Assembly (NCBI GenBank): GCA_032358255.1
Contig: JAULBX010013430.1
Coordinates: 35,505 to 99,504 of the forward strand
Direction: 5' to 3'
Source of the DNA: Heterotrichella gracilis
Taxonomy: Eukaryota > Sar > Xanthophyceae > Tribonematales > Xanthonemataceae
DNA length: 64,000 bases
Part shown: positions 12,301-23,267 of the stretch, piece by piece
How positions within the stretch are numbered: position 1 is the stretch's first letter
Layout: each line of letters opens with the position of its first letter
Translations under genes and position numbers: made by a program
The notes under the pieces: generated by a model
Database searches by the model: none
What the model was told of the DNA's origin: nothing
What the model saw: the letters and a program-made list of their open reading frames with translations, nothing else

Positions 12301-12984
12301 TTACAACCCACCACCAGAGACCAACGAACCACACTCCTCACTCCCAGCACCCACCCTCCCTCCCCGTAGGCCACAGACGCCTCCCCCAGCCAGCGGCGGC
12401 GGGGCCGCCAGCGCTTCACCGCGCGCTGCCACGTGTACGACATCTGCCAGGTGCTGCACGCCAGCATGGCGATGTGGCCCCCACAAGGGGGGGTATATAA
12501 CGTGGCGGATGACGACCCCGCGGGCAGGGGGGAGGTGGTGGGGTTTGCCAGGGGGCTGCTGGGGGTGGGGGGTGGGGGGCAGGCAGGGGAGGGACGGGGG
12601 CAGCAAGGGGGGGTGTACCTTGGCAGCAGAGGGGAGGGGAGCAATGGGGAAGTCGGCAGCAATATCCTAGCTTCCTCTGGCACATCCCCTTTCCCACCTG
12701 GGAAGGCCAATGCACCCGACAGCAGCAGGGGAGGGAGCGAGTTAGAGGGGAGCACGCACGATCATCCCAATGGGGAGGACGCACACCCACCCACACCCAC
12801 CTCCAGTGATCCAGGGGAGCCACAGGAGTCAAGGGGAGCGGCACTGGCAGAGAAACGGGTGTGTAATGCCAAGATCAAGGGGGTGCTGGGGGTGCAGCTG
12901 GAGTTCCCCTCCTACCAGGAGGGCCTGACGGTCATACATGCGGGGGACATCAGGCCATTTAGGGTATTGCCATCAAACGGTTAG
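9303..12984 (+). CDS. Extended SDR / YeeZ-like NAD(P)-binding protein
   Basis: Seven exons (9303-9541, 9851-9946, 10536-10617, 10905-11032, 11344-11456, 11864-11910, 12370-12984) give 439 residues. After a Pro/Ser-rich, possibly plastid-targeting leader, the Rossmann motif LFVFGNGYTATALASYL appears (GNGYTA at 59-64). Next come STHVLSTIPP, then the family signature YLSSSSVYGDHQGGWVDE (164-181), then MHVFRLGGIYGPGRSALD and HVYDICQVLHASM. The last exon holds VYNVADDDPAGRGEVVGFA and ends in GLTVIHAGDIRPF. These match uncharacterised NAD(P)-dependent epimerase/dehydratase-like proteins of plants and cyanobacteria; the substrate is unknown. The last exon carries an unusual low-complexity insert of about 90 residues (roughly 12545-12845) before EKRVCNAKIKGVLGVQLEFP. 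The start ATG at 9303 is the first in frame. Confidence 0.9.
10056..10246 (+). repeat. Copies of the SDR exon 2 donor edge
   Basis: The end of SDR exon 2 and its intron start (codons for FDDQQG then GTTGCGG, 9937-9985) recur at 10056-10101 and, more diverged, at 10205-10246. AAACCCTA-like spacers separate the copies. Confidence 0.75.
11172..11233. mobile_element. 62-bp AT-rich element with perfect 12-bp terminal inverted repeats
   Basis: AAGGGTAATAAG at 11172-11183 is exactly inverted at 11222-11233, flanking an AT-rich core. It lies in SDR intron 4. The size and structure resemble a tiny MITE or an RNA hairpin; I see no clear target-site duplication. Confidence 0.5.
11687..11863 (+). repeat. 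39-bp array bounded by duplicated 3' splice sites
   Basis: In SDR intron 5 a 39-bp unit is repeated three times (11708-11746, 11747-11785, 11786-11824), with a partial fourth. The array is framed by two copies of TTGGCATGCGCCCCTGTGCAG, one ending at 11707 and the other at 11863, the true acceptor. Each unit ends in CTGTGCAAG, a near-acceptor. The downstream donor of exon 6 (11892-11925) is also copied at 11990-12018. Confidence 0.9.
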
Positions 12985-14386
12985 GGTAATGCCAATGGCA
13001 TCTGACATGCAGGGTATTCCCGGTTTTGACTATTTTGTACCTGGGTGGTCTTCTGTGGGTGTTAAAACAAAACTTTCGTTTCTTCTTATTTTGATATCTA
13101 GAGAATTCGAACCGAGTAGACAACAGTAATCCCACTGCCCTTTATGCCGCGTGGCAATTGCATGCACATAGTGCAACATGAATGAAATTTGACAAATATA
13201 TTAGGGTAATAATGAACATATGTTACATTTATGTTGCGTACATGATGTGATGATCACTGCATAGCATTTGATGATCACTGCATTGCATTTGCAAACTGAC
13301 TTCCATTTTCAAGTAATTTCACGCCATTTTCACACAAACTGAAGACAGATATGTAACGTATACTAATGTACAATGTTTATTCACACGACCACACAACGGG
13401 GTTGTACACTTGTCCTCCCAACCCCATCCTACTAGGCCATCACCAACAGTTGCCAGCCCCAGCCCATAATCTACAGCATCACCACAACGTCTTCACGCAT
13501 TGCTCCTACAGATGCAGTCTTTCATACTCTACACACCACCATACAAGAGTGGCCACCCGGCATATTCAACTGTAAACCCCGCCATCACATCCGTATCAAA
13601 ACAGCCCGTGCCAAAACACGTGCACAGGATTGTTTATGCACAGCTCTGCCCAGCCGCGCCACCCCACATGATGGGCAATGAGACGCGCCCGCTGGCGCCG
13701 CCGCGCAACGGTTCCCCGCACCTCCCGCACGCATAAAGCCCTCGGGCCCCGTGTGTGCGTGCGGGGGTGCATAACCTGCTACCCCTGGCCGCTGTGCGAT
13801 GAAGTTGGGCAACATCCTGTGCGTTGCGCTGGCAATACCCCGATGCAGGCGCGCTAACCACCCACCCCCCATGGGTCAAGGTACCCACTACCCACTTCCA
13901 CGCTCATCCTACTACAAACCCACCCACCCCACACACTCACAAAAGCAAACTGTACTAGGGAACAAAAACCTCAGTGACACTCTCAACTGGTCTGGTTTAC
14001 TCCTGATGAATTACTTTATGTCGGTCCCAAACAGCCGGCAGCTGCCAAGGCAGCTGCCAGGCCACATTGCACAGGCAGACAGCATTGCATTGCACGACAC
14101 ACGCCCCCCAGAAAAAAGAGAAATTGCGGTTGACCCCCTCATGTCCCCCACATGCAGGCCATTATTTAGTATCCATTGCAGGCTCATTATTGGATACCAG
14201 CACTACAAGGGCACCTGCTTGGTCTACTTGGCCCTTTATTTTAGAGGCTCCTCCCCCTCCCCACGCCACCTCCCACCGCCACCACATGCTCTGTTTCCCC
14301 ACACCCTTAGCAAGGGTTCCCGGGTATCACCAATCCACACCTCGCCAAGGTTTTCCTCCTAGCGGGGTTTGCTCCTAGGGTTTTCC
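12985..14386. other. Convergent intergenic region, SDR and methyltransferase 3' ends
   Basis: The region holds both 3' UTRs. A 22-bp unit (TGATGATCACTGCAT plus flank) is repeated near 13247-13290. Open frames at 13585-13888 (-) and 13799-14378 (+) show no domain, splice context or codon pattern that I can support as genes. Confidence 0.5.
13352..13356 (+). terminator. Possible TGTAA polyadenylation signal of the SDR gene
   Basis: TGTAA lies about 370 bases after the SDR stop codon. TGTAA is the usual poly(A) signal in Chlamydomonadales. The assignment is by position only. Confidence 0.4.
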
Positions 14387-17300
14387 TCAGCTGTTCTTCC
14401 TGAGCAGGTACAGCTTTGTGGTCAAGGGGAGGTCAAAGGGTGAGCCAGGGGGGTGGAAGCGCTCAACCACCTGGCGAACCTGCAGGGAGGGAAACACCAG
14501 GTGTCAGCAGACGCTGCAGCATGACTATGGCTTATCATATTTCAATGCAGACAGGGGGATAGTGTCATAGACGCAGAGTGGAAGCCACATTCACCAGAGC
14601 TGCATTAAATAACCTTGAACCCCAAACCTTGAACGGACAAGGCAATACATGCAGGTCTAACCAAAACTTCATGCTTTTCTCCCCCAGCAACCATCCCATC
14701 CAAATCCTAAATAATAAATCCTTTAGTCCCCCACCTGTTCGTTGAAGTCCTTCCTCTGCGCCCCAGTGACCACCCCCCTAATGAAGCTCATGCAGTCCAG
14801 CAGGTCGGTCAGGGACACCGCGCTCTTCATGTGGCAGGCGTTGGGGTGCAGCGAGTAGTCAACCATGCGGAACAGGTCGCCTGGGATTGGGGGGATATAT
14901 TTTTGTTAGAAAGCAGGGGGGGGCCAGAGGGGGAAGGCAAAGAGAGGCCAAACACCAGCACAGTTGGCAATGTAGCATCTATTGACACTCGGTCGGTAGA
15001 GATAGCCCACCAAACCCTAAAGGTGAGGACCTGAACCCTCCACATCCCGCATGCGCTGGATCCCCGAAGATGCCACAGCCCCACAACATTGCAAATCGCG
15101 CACCCTGCGTAAGCTACCCCTTCCACTTGCCATAGTCCGGCTGAATAATATGTAGGGTTTTTGCAATTGGTCACAAACCCTACCCCACTCACCCTGGGTC
15201 AGCCGCTCCCCCCACGTGTCGTAGTCCCTCTGCTTGGAGAACCGGCTGTAGCCAGGGCTAACGTGCTCCATCAGGCTCTCCAGCGCTCCCACAAAGGGGT
15301 TGCGCAGGTCCCTGGGTAGGGGTGATAGGCTATCGTGAGGAGGGGAGGGGGCGGGAACGGGCGGGGCAAGGCGGGGGGCGGCAGGGGGAAAGTTGTATGA
15401 TGGGTGATTGGTGAAAGCTGCTATGGATAGCAGTGGGGCAGCGTAGGTGTGTGGGAGGAGGGAGGAAGGGGGTGTGGGCGGGTGATCAGGCATTGTGGTA
15501 TTGCCACTACTACATCACATGCCAGGGCAGGGCAGGGCAGCGCCCAGCACGGCCCCACACCCTAGGATTCATCAAACCCTACAAGGGTTTCCCTTGTAAG
15601 GGTTTCCCTCTCACCTGTCGCTCCAGGCCACCGCCATCCTTGAGCAATACGGACCAAAGCCTAGGGTTTCCTCGCCCGACCACCACAACCCTACATGGGT
15701 TATATCCGCTCACCTGTCGTTCCAGACCACCGTCAGCAGCCCCCCATCCTTGAGCAGCAGGGACCAAACCCTAGGCTTCCCTCCCCCGACCACCAAAACC
15801 CTACAAGGGCTCTCCCTCTCACCTGTCGTTCCATGCCACCGCCAGCAGCCCCCCATCCTTGAGCAGGCGGTGCATCTCCCCCAGGGCGCGCGGCACATCC
15901 ACCAGGTGCAGCCCGTGCATGACGGTGACCAGGTCAGCGGTGGAGGGGCGCAGCACGGTGTGCTCAAGGCGGGAGCTCACCACCGTGATGTCCACCTGGG
16001 ATGTAGGGTTTAGGGTTTAGGGTTGGGTTTTAGGATCTAGGGTGTGTTCCAGGCGAGAGCTCACCACCGTTATGTCCACCTGGGTTTCCCATGGAGTGCA
16101 TGTGAGTTGGTATGTAGAGTTTGGGGTTCACATGAAACCCATGTGAGGTGGGGATTTAACGTCCAGGGATTCAGGAGTCAAGCGGCGTGCTGTCCACCTG
16201 AGATGGCAAGAAGCAGCTGACAGCACCACCCTACCCCTCAACCCTAATACAGATTGCGAAGGGGCATTTTTCAACTCACATGCCACACCAACCACCCAAG
16301 GGCAGCAAACCCAAAGGACCATTATTCGCACCTCGTGTGCTTGCGCGTTTTCGTAGGCCTGTGCGGCTCGGACGGCGTCTGTTTCCACGGCAATGACGCG
16401 GAAGCCCCTGGTGTGGGCGGGTGGGTTGTGAATGAGGGGGGGTTGGGGCGAGAGGGAATCTTGATTAGGGGTACACAGCACCCGTATGTGCTGTGAGACT
16501 GTATATAAGCTTGTGAATACAGAGGGAGGTGCTGTAGCTAAACCCTACAGGGGTTTGTAGACCCCACAGGTGCGTGTGTCTGCAGCCTGACCTGCCATTG
16601 TGGACACCCACAGACAGACAGGAGGTACATGAGGGGTTGGTGGAAAGGTATGTGGTGAGAGGAGTAGCGCTGGTGCCTAACTAGCAAAAAAGCCAACAAT
16701 AAAACAAGCCAAGTGTATAGGGGTCCCCAGGCTGGAGATTACTGGCAACTGTGCACACCCACAGAAAAGATGGGGCATAACATGCTATGCCAGATATTTC
16801 GGTATCAAAGCGTGGGTATAGGTGAACTGTTCTTTGGGCAAGTTTGCTTCAAACTGTAGTGTAGGTGGTTTGAAAACAGGGGAGTCGAGATCACCTTTTC
16901 GCCAGTTCAACCGCTCCCCTCCCCGTGCTGACCGCAATGTCCACCGCCGTTGGGTAAGAGTGGCCCTTGTCCGGAAACTGGTGCGTGATCGTGTCGAACA
17001 CGCTCTGGGGATACTTCGACCTGCCAAATCAAGTGTCGGAGCTTGTAAAAAAGGCGGGAAAAGCATCGCCCAGCAGGTGTTTGGAGTTGCTGCTGGAGGC
17101 ACACTTACCTGTAGGCTACCAGAGGGTGTGCAAAGCGTTGCTGCCGTCCCAGGCCGTGCATCACAATCCCTTCCGGGACCTCGTCCCGTTGCTCCGGTGG
17201 CTGGGTGACTCCCATGGGTGAGTGTGCGTAGCCAGGAGGCAGCGGTGGTGGGCTGTCATCACTGCGCACAGCCGCTTGGGCGAACAGGCGGGCTTTCTGG

Positions 17301-17395
17301 AGCAAGCACCCAAGAGCTCCCTGGCTGTGTGGTAGCAGGGACTTGGCTGCTTGGTACGCTACTCCTGCGAAAGGTGCGAGACCTCCCGGCTGCAT
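14387..17395 (-). CDS. Class I SAM-dependent methyltransferase
   Basis: Seven exons (17109-17395, 16895-17020, 16332-16407, 15823-15995, 15193-15311, 14735-14880, 14387-14479) sum to 339 residues. The region YRSKYPQSVFDTI leads into SAM motif I, VDIAVSTGRG (122-131), and the acidic loop RVIAVETD (141-148). Motif II/III follows as VMHGLHLVDVPRALGEMHRL and LKDGGLLAVAWNDR. Motif I has Ser/Thr instead of the usual Gly-Cys (VSTGRG), which still allows SAM binding. The order matches the yeast Crg1 / trans-aconitate methyltransferase-like family of small-molecule methyltransferases; the substrate is unknown. The leader (MQPGGLAPFAGVAYQAAKS) could be organelle-targeting. The ATG at 17395 is the first in frame; the frame upstream is open, so an extra 5' exon is possible. 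Confidence 0.9.
15612..15776 (-). repeat. Two copies of the methyltransferase exon 4 donor edge
   Basis: The end of exon 4 (codons for LLKDGGLLAVAWNDR and the GTGAG donor, authentic at 15817-15870) recurs downstream at 15710-15776 and 15612-15668. The spacing is close to 100 bases. Each copy is followed by an AAACCCTA-like segment. Confidence 0.85.
16052..16084 (-). repeat. Copy of the methyltransferase exon 4 acceptor edge
   Basis: GAGCTCACCACCGTNATGTC-type sequence at 15971-16000 (start of exon 4) is repeated at 16052-16084, upstream in transcription order. TTTAGGG units lie between the copies at 16003-16042. A shorter trace is seen near 16188. Confidence 0.8.
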
Positions 17396-18281
17396 CGATG
17401 CTAGGAGGTTCTTATTCCGAAACGGACAACGGACGGCCAAGAGGGCCAAAACCACTGGAGTAGGTGGGATGTCAACACTAGGTACGGTCCCTTTGCAGCA
17501 CTTGGGTCACAGAAGGGTGTAATGTCAGGGATCTGAAAGCCTTTGTTGAGAGGCTACACACGATGGTGTGACTGATATTACATGCCACAGGTCACTTTCG
17601 GGACGAATGCAAGGAAAGACACAACGGCGTTCAACAGTTCTCAGGTTGTAAGCAAGAACTATGCTAATCAAGCTATGAGAGAAGTGAGTTCAGCCCTTGT
17701 ATACGACGCAGGAAGCCGTGGCGACGCAGCAGATACGGAGGCTGACTGTGCAGCACAGGCAGAACCCTACCCAAAACCCTCCATTTACCCTAGACCACTG
17801 CTGCCACTCGGCCCCCCCTCTTTTCCTGACTGTTTTCCAGGCTTTTCTGGGCTGTAAAAGCATGGAAAAAGTAGCAGTCATCGGAATTCCATGAGCAATG
17901 AACAAGGGTAGCTTTTCCAATCAATGGGCTTTTTCACATAAGAATATCCCGCCATAATACTGGCGCTAACCCAGTGCCAAAGATATTGGAAAACTGTGCT
18001 TGCTTCTAGCAGCTTGCAAAGTACAAGTGCATGGCATATGCCACTGCACATAGTGTTGGATACACATGTCATTGGGGATGCTAGATAGGTATCTGTAACT
18101 GGCATGGCATAAGCTGGTGCTTGCCATGCCTTCCTTGCATTGGGAAGTTCAACAACCAACAGTCATGCATGCCCAGCCGGCGTCAGCTCATTCCCTTGAG
18201 TACTAATTCCAACTGAAGATGATATTCTACTACACCATGTAAGATGGTGGCTATCACCTCCTGCCCTTGAGATCCCCTCCC
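17396..18281. other. Intergenic region between methyltransferase and GT14
   Basis: This should contain the methyltransferase promoter and the GT14 3' UTR. I see no supportable gene. A plus-strand frame at 17582-17857 is open but has no recognisable feature. Confidence 0.5.
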
Positions 18282-21200
18282 TCACCCCTCAACCAAGGGG
18301 TCATACAATTCCCTCCCCAGGGCCAGCAGGGGACCCAGCGCCTCCCACTCAAACTTGCGCGCAAACAGCGGGCACTGCTGCGACATTTCCTCAAACCTGA
18401 TCCCACTCGACCCCTCGTTCCCCTTGGCACTCCCAGCCACCCCAGCACCCCCCTCGAGCAGCGGGTGGGGTACAACCCGCGTGCCCACGATATCGATCAT
18501 GCCATCGCCCCCCTCCCAGCTCTGCATGCTGCGTTGGGAGCCCAGGTGCACTTGGTGGGTTTTCCCTGGCGCCAAATTGATGTTTCCCCCCTGCTGCTGG
18601 TGCGCCAAAGTGATATTTTCCCCTTGCTGCCGACGCCGCTGGAGCATGTGCATGAGCGCAATGTAGTGCGCACACAGGGGGTCCCACGCGCTGTGGTGGC
18701 CGGTGGCGGCATTGGTGGGGAGAGGGGGAAGGGAGCACCTGGCAGTCAGGGAGACAGCCATGTGGGTGCCATGTGATGCTCCAATGGGCCCCTGTGATGC
18801 CACCTCACCGATGTGTGCATTTATGTGTGCTCCTGCCGGGCCGCCATGTGGCACTGCCTGGTTGGCTCCTGATGCTGCCGCTGCGCCATGTGGCGCTTCC
18901 TGGCTGCCGTGTGATGCTGCGACCGCACCAAGTGGGGGTGCTTCACCGGCAGGTGGTTTGCCGGGGTGGGGTGCTGCGACCTTGGCATGTGGTGCTGCAC
19001 CCTTGGCATGTGGTCCCACAATGCTGCCATGTGTTCTATCGTTGCTGGCGGATACTCCATCTGGCGTGGTGCGATGGGGCCTTGGAAGGCTGGCCATGTC
19101 ATTTGCGCTGGCCCTGTGTGGATACCCCGTCCCAGGGTTTTCCAGAAGGGTCCTGGCGCCATGGGGATGCCTGGCCATGCCACGTGAATCCCCGCAAAAA
19201 CCCACTGCCTCCCCTCTCCTTATCACCACACCACCACCCCGTGCCCCGCCACTGCCATACCTCGCTGCCCAACCCCCCTCCCCTCCTGAATTTGCGTCCA
19301 AACCAGCATTTAGCCTCATCTCTGAAGTTGAAGGCTCAAAACCTGACCTCGAAAAGAGCTCCAACAGGCATGCCTTGCTGCCAAGGCAGGCTTTGGCGCT
19401 GGCATGCGCCCTGGCCACCCCCTCCTCCCCACACCCTTCATCCTCCTTCTCCCCCCTGAGCACCCGCAGCAGCGCCCCATCCACTGTCTCAGCCCCATGG
19501 GTGTGGGGGTGGAGGGCTACACCCTTCTCCCACCAGGTCATGGTCACCCCCCCTTTGCAATCGGTTTCATTGTCCAACCCCTTGGTGGCAAGCAGGGTGG
19601 GGATGTAGTGTTCGTCGCTCACGCAGCTGCGGTCCCTGAGCGGGTCCCCGGGATCACGCCTGTGGATTACAAACGACATCTAAATAATTACAAGGAGTTT
19701 TGTGTATTATACAAGGGCACGCAGCTGCACGCCTATTTGGCAAAAACATGGACAAATGTGAAGATTCTGGGGATGCAGCGTGCGTCTTGGAACTGAAAAA
19801 ACAGTAATGGATAGGAATATGGAGCATCAGCTACACAGCCATTTCTTGCTTCTTTATAATATTAGCCACAATGGCATATTGAATTGTACACTGAGCTTAA
19901 GCTGAAGAAACAATCGCACATGGTTCAGCTTACATACTGGCTCGCTCACTCGCAGCAATTTTTATGCCCGCAAACACGCCAAAACCTCTAGCCACATGAC
20001 TAACTCCAGGAGTCATGGGAAAAAACGGCCTACCTGTGCTTGATCCCCACCCAGCACTCGTTCTGGAAGGTGCTCCTGAAGCGCTGGTCGTCCACCACCA
20101 GCTGGGCATGGGTGCGGGTGAGCATGAACCACTGGCTGGACTTGCGCCAGGCGCTGCGGGGGATGCCGCCTGCCGCCATGGGGGGGTACCACCTGCGCGG
20201 GTGTGAGTAAATTTGGGTGGGTGAGCATCATGTAAAGAATAGGCCCCAGTGGTGGTGGGGGTGGGGGTGGGGGTGTTTGGGACACTTGCAAGGTGCACAA
20301 AGTGGCTCGCCAACAGCCAATTATTGATATGTGGTGTGTCAAAAACTTTTAACAGGGATTGCTGTCCAATTTTTTATTGATCTTCAGGATGTAAAGCAAT
20401 TGCCTCCTGCATTTTTACCTCCCTGTTACTTCCCTGGGTTACTTGCACACATCCATCCACCACCCTTGACCCTGCACTCCATACCACCCACCCTTGCCCC
20501 GCACCTGTTGACCTCCCTGCTCCTCCCCTCCGTGGTGTTGCACGCATCCACCCTGCTCGTCCCCTCGCTCAGCGCCTGCATGTACACCACCCCTGGCGGG
20601 TGCAGGGGGGCGCATGATTCAGACAGCAGCACCATGTGGCTGACCAAGGGGTCTGAAAGTGCGGCGCGAATTAGGAGGAGCTCAGCTTCCATCTGGACGA
20701 GAAACGGGGTCATTTAGGGTTTGGGCTGGGGTTTTGGCTAGGGTGTGGAAAAAGGGTGTGAAGGGGGTGAAGGGGGTGAAGGGGGTGAAGGGGCGCATGA
20801 CTCAGACAGCAGCACCATGTGGCTGGTTAGGGGTTCGGACAGGGTGGAGCAAAGCAATAGGAGCTCAGCTTCATCCGGGGGGGGGAGGGGGTGATTTGGT
20901 GTGCATTAAGGGTTGCCATTACTGCAAACAGCAGCATTGGGCGAGGTAGGAATGCTCAGAGGGAAGGAAAGACAGTCCTTACCATGCACAGTGCGCATGC
21001 ACGTGTGCACCGACTGGCACTGCAGTCATGGCGCACGTGCACCACACACATGCCTTCAACTGCCATGCAATTGCGTTTACATCATCCTCGGGAATGCCAT
21101 CAGAGTTGCTGGGGATGGGTCGCGCTTGTCATGTTAGGATTTTAGGGTTTTGGGCGAGGGCGCACCACCGAGTGCTGCGCCCACTGCATATGCACCCGCT

Positions 21201-23267
21201 CCCCTATGGATGGGTGCGATTACAATGTAAGGGTTTTACGGTTTGTGTAGGGTTTTGGGCTAGGGCGCACCACCGAGTGCTGCGCCCACTGCACGTGCAC
21301 CCGCTCCCCTGTCTCCCTCCTCTGGAAAAGGCTGCCATTCCCATAATACACCCCTGGCGCAGGGTGCACGTATATCGAAAACAGTACCTCCCAAGGCTCT
21401 CCCCCCTGCAAAATAGATGCTATTCTGCTCCCCTGGGGATGATACTGCCCTCCCCTCATGCTGCCCTGGTGCGCTGTGTTGTGTGCCCCTTGCTGCCAAT
21501 TACGCCCCTTGTGAAATGCGCGCGCAATGTCGCCGAATCTGTAGAGGCCCACCCCAATGTCCTGCATCCCCCCGGGGTTCAACCCCACGTATTTGACCTT
21601 GTTGCCCCCCTCAAATTGCCCCCCTTGACCTTCCCCGTGCCTCCATTTGAAATCCGCCAGATCCCCAACTGCTGCCCCAGGGGAAGGGATAAACGTGCCG
21701 CCAGGGGGGATGTCATATTCGAGGGTGTGTAGGAGCTGCAGGGCTGTTTGTGAGGCTGCATCTAGCCACTTGCGCCACATGGGCTCCAGGGGCATCTCCC
21801 CTCTCACCAGAAATAGCAGTGCCACCTGGGGAAGCACAAAGCAGGTAACACCACATCACCAAAACATGAATGTGACATACACTGAACTAACTTCAGTCTA
21901 CCGTAGCTACGTGTACAGCCTGTCCTTCAGATATCTCAGGAGCAGATATACACATTCAGTTTGAAGGCATGCCGCCTCCCCTAGCGCCATCTTGAAAAGC
22001 GCCCACAAGCTTTAACAAATTAGCAAAGCTTAATCAACAAGGCAGTGGTGACAGCTGTGCGCCACCAGTGCGCTGCTTGGCGCCGCATGTGCGCACTCCT
22101 GTCATCTGGTATTGCTGCCATGCATGTGCAATTGGCAGTACATGACTCACCTTGGGAATCCGAGGATAAAGTGGATCCTCTGCGGTGGTGGTGGCTGTGG
22201 TGGCTGTGGTGGTGGTTGTGGGGAGGGGCTGGATGTGTGCCTGCATGCAACCACAACACCGCATGGACACAGGGACCATGGGTTTTGCCGGATGAATAAC
22301 ACCTTTGACCCTCTCAACATTTACAGGGCTTGGTCCTGCTTGTATGGTGCGTGCAGGGGTGTTAATATATAAACCAGGAACGTTCCATTTTCCTGGAATA
22401 TATATTAACACCCCTGGTGCATGCTATCACGATTTTCTTTGGCATAAATACGTTTGACACGCATGCACAGTCAGGGACAGGTACCCTCCCCGTGGTCACT
22501 GTACTTTATGATAATCCCCGCCGTGATCAACCTTCATTGCAGAGCACCCAGCAGTTGCCCACCGCCTCCCGCTTGCTATGCATGCAGCTCATGCAGTTGG
22601 GTGTGGCGCACCCACCATGCAGCGGTGGGTCCCGGCAGCACTCAACTGCACGAGCTGCATGCATAGCAAGGAGGGAAGGCAGCGGCAACTGCTGAAAGGC
22701 TTGCAACCAACGTCGACTATTGGCAAGTGGGGAGTTCAACCAAGGAGAAAACGTTTCAAGCAGGGTGGTAATGATCAAGCATGTTTGTGTGATCTCAAAC
22801 AGGAAAATTTGGCTGAAGGTATTTTGCGCAATGGCAACGGGACAGGGGAGGTTACATAGGGAGGTGAGGAGCCGTCAGCTAGGGGTGCACTTAATTTTTT
22901 TTTTTTTTTACTTTCGTGTCCCCCAATGATCACCACATACTGCAGACTCAATGCATGCTTCAAATAATTCCATTCCACTCTCGACTGCTCTACTGCCCCT
23001 CCCTTGCCCCACACAATCCCCACTCACCTGCTCCCTTCCCGCAGCACCTTCCACCCCTGCTCCCCTTGCCCACCCGTCCACCTCCACCCCCACCCCTCGC
23101 TCCACCAGCCAACTCTGCCTCTGCACCACCCCCACCAGCCCCGCCACACAGAAACACCCCACCACCATCACCAGGAGCTGAAATAGGCCCTCCCGGGGGG
23201 CCGCGCGATGCGGGAATTTGCGCAACCCCCCTGGGCCAGGTGGGCTGGCTTTGCGCTCCTGCGCCAT
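18282..23267 (-). CDS. GT14 core-2/I-branching-type glycosyltransferase
   Basis: Five exons (23028-23267, 21271-21825, 20505-20692, 20034-20192, 18282-19659) give 839 residues. The N-terminus has a single signal-anchor helix (LFQLLVMVVGCFCVAGLVGV, near 28-48), as in type II Golgi enzymes. Family motifs follow in order: VALLFLVRGEMPLEPMW, LFSIYVHPAPG, ALSDPLVSHMVLLSESCAPL, WRKSSQWFMLTRTHAQLVV, CVSDEHYIPTLLATKGLDNE and finally CPLFARKFEWEALGPLL. These define the plant/algal DUF266 branch of GT14, thought to transfer sugars in the Golgi; donor and acceptor are unknown. Two long inserts are unusual: one of about 110 residues between the first two motifs, and one of roughly 300 Ala/His/Gly-rich residues inside the last exon. 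Introns 1, 2 and 3 carry hairpins or exon-edge copies. Confidence 0.93.
20757..20795. repeat. 10-bp tandem repeat in a GT14 intron
   Basis: GGTGAAGGGG-type units repeat about four times, immediately beside the copied exon 3 edge. Confidence 0.8.
20786..20873 (-). repeat. Copy of the GT14 exon 3 start
   Basis: This matches 20607-20697, which encodes the start of exon 3 (MEAELLLIRAALSDPLVSH to ESCA). It is upstream in transcription order, with several substitutions and a shifted acceptor region. Confidence 0.8.
21154..21207 (-). repeat. Copy of the GT14 exon 2 donor edge
   Basis: It repeats 21252-21314, the end of exon 2 (codons for GERVHVQWAQHSV) and its GTGCGC donor. It lies downstream in the intron in the same orientation, about 98 bases away. 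Confidence 0.85.
22354..22416. repeat. Perfect 18-bp inverted repeat (hairpin) in GT14 intron 1
   Basis: CAGGGGTGTTAATATATA at 22354-22371 is exactly inverted at 22399-22416. Inside it a second 7-bp stem (CCAGGAA/TTCCTGG) continues the fold. It could be a small inverted-repeat element or an RNA stem. Confidence 0.85.
22572..22670. repeat. Long hairpin with 28-bp arms in GT14 intron 1
   Basis: 22572-22599 and 22643-22670 are inverted copies with one mismatch; the left arm begins CTTGCTATGCATGCAGCTC. The 43-base loop holds a further short stem (ACCCACC/GGTGGGT). The geometry resembles a microRNA precursor; no expression evidence is available from the sequence. Confidence 0.8.

Noticed and set aside
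13585-14378. Open frames on both strands between the SDR and methyltransferase genes
   Set aside because: No recognisable motif, no paired splice signals, and the region is explained as two convergent 3' UTRs.
18703-19608. Plus-strand 301-codon open frame
   Set aside because: Antisense of the GT14 last exon; it has no domain, while the minus frame carries GT14 motifs at both ends.
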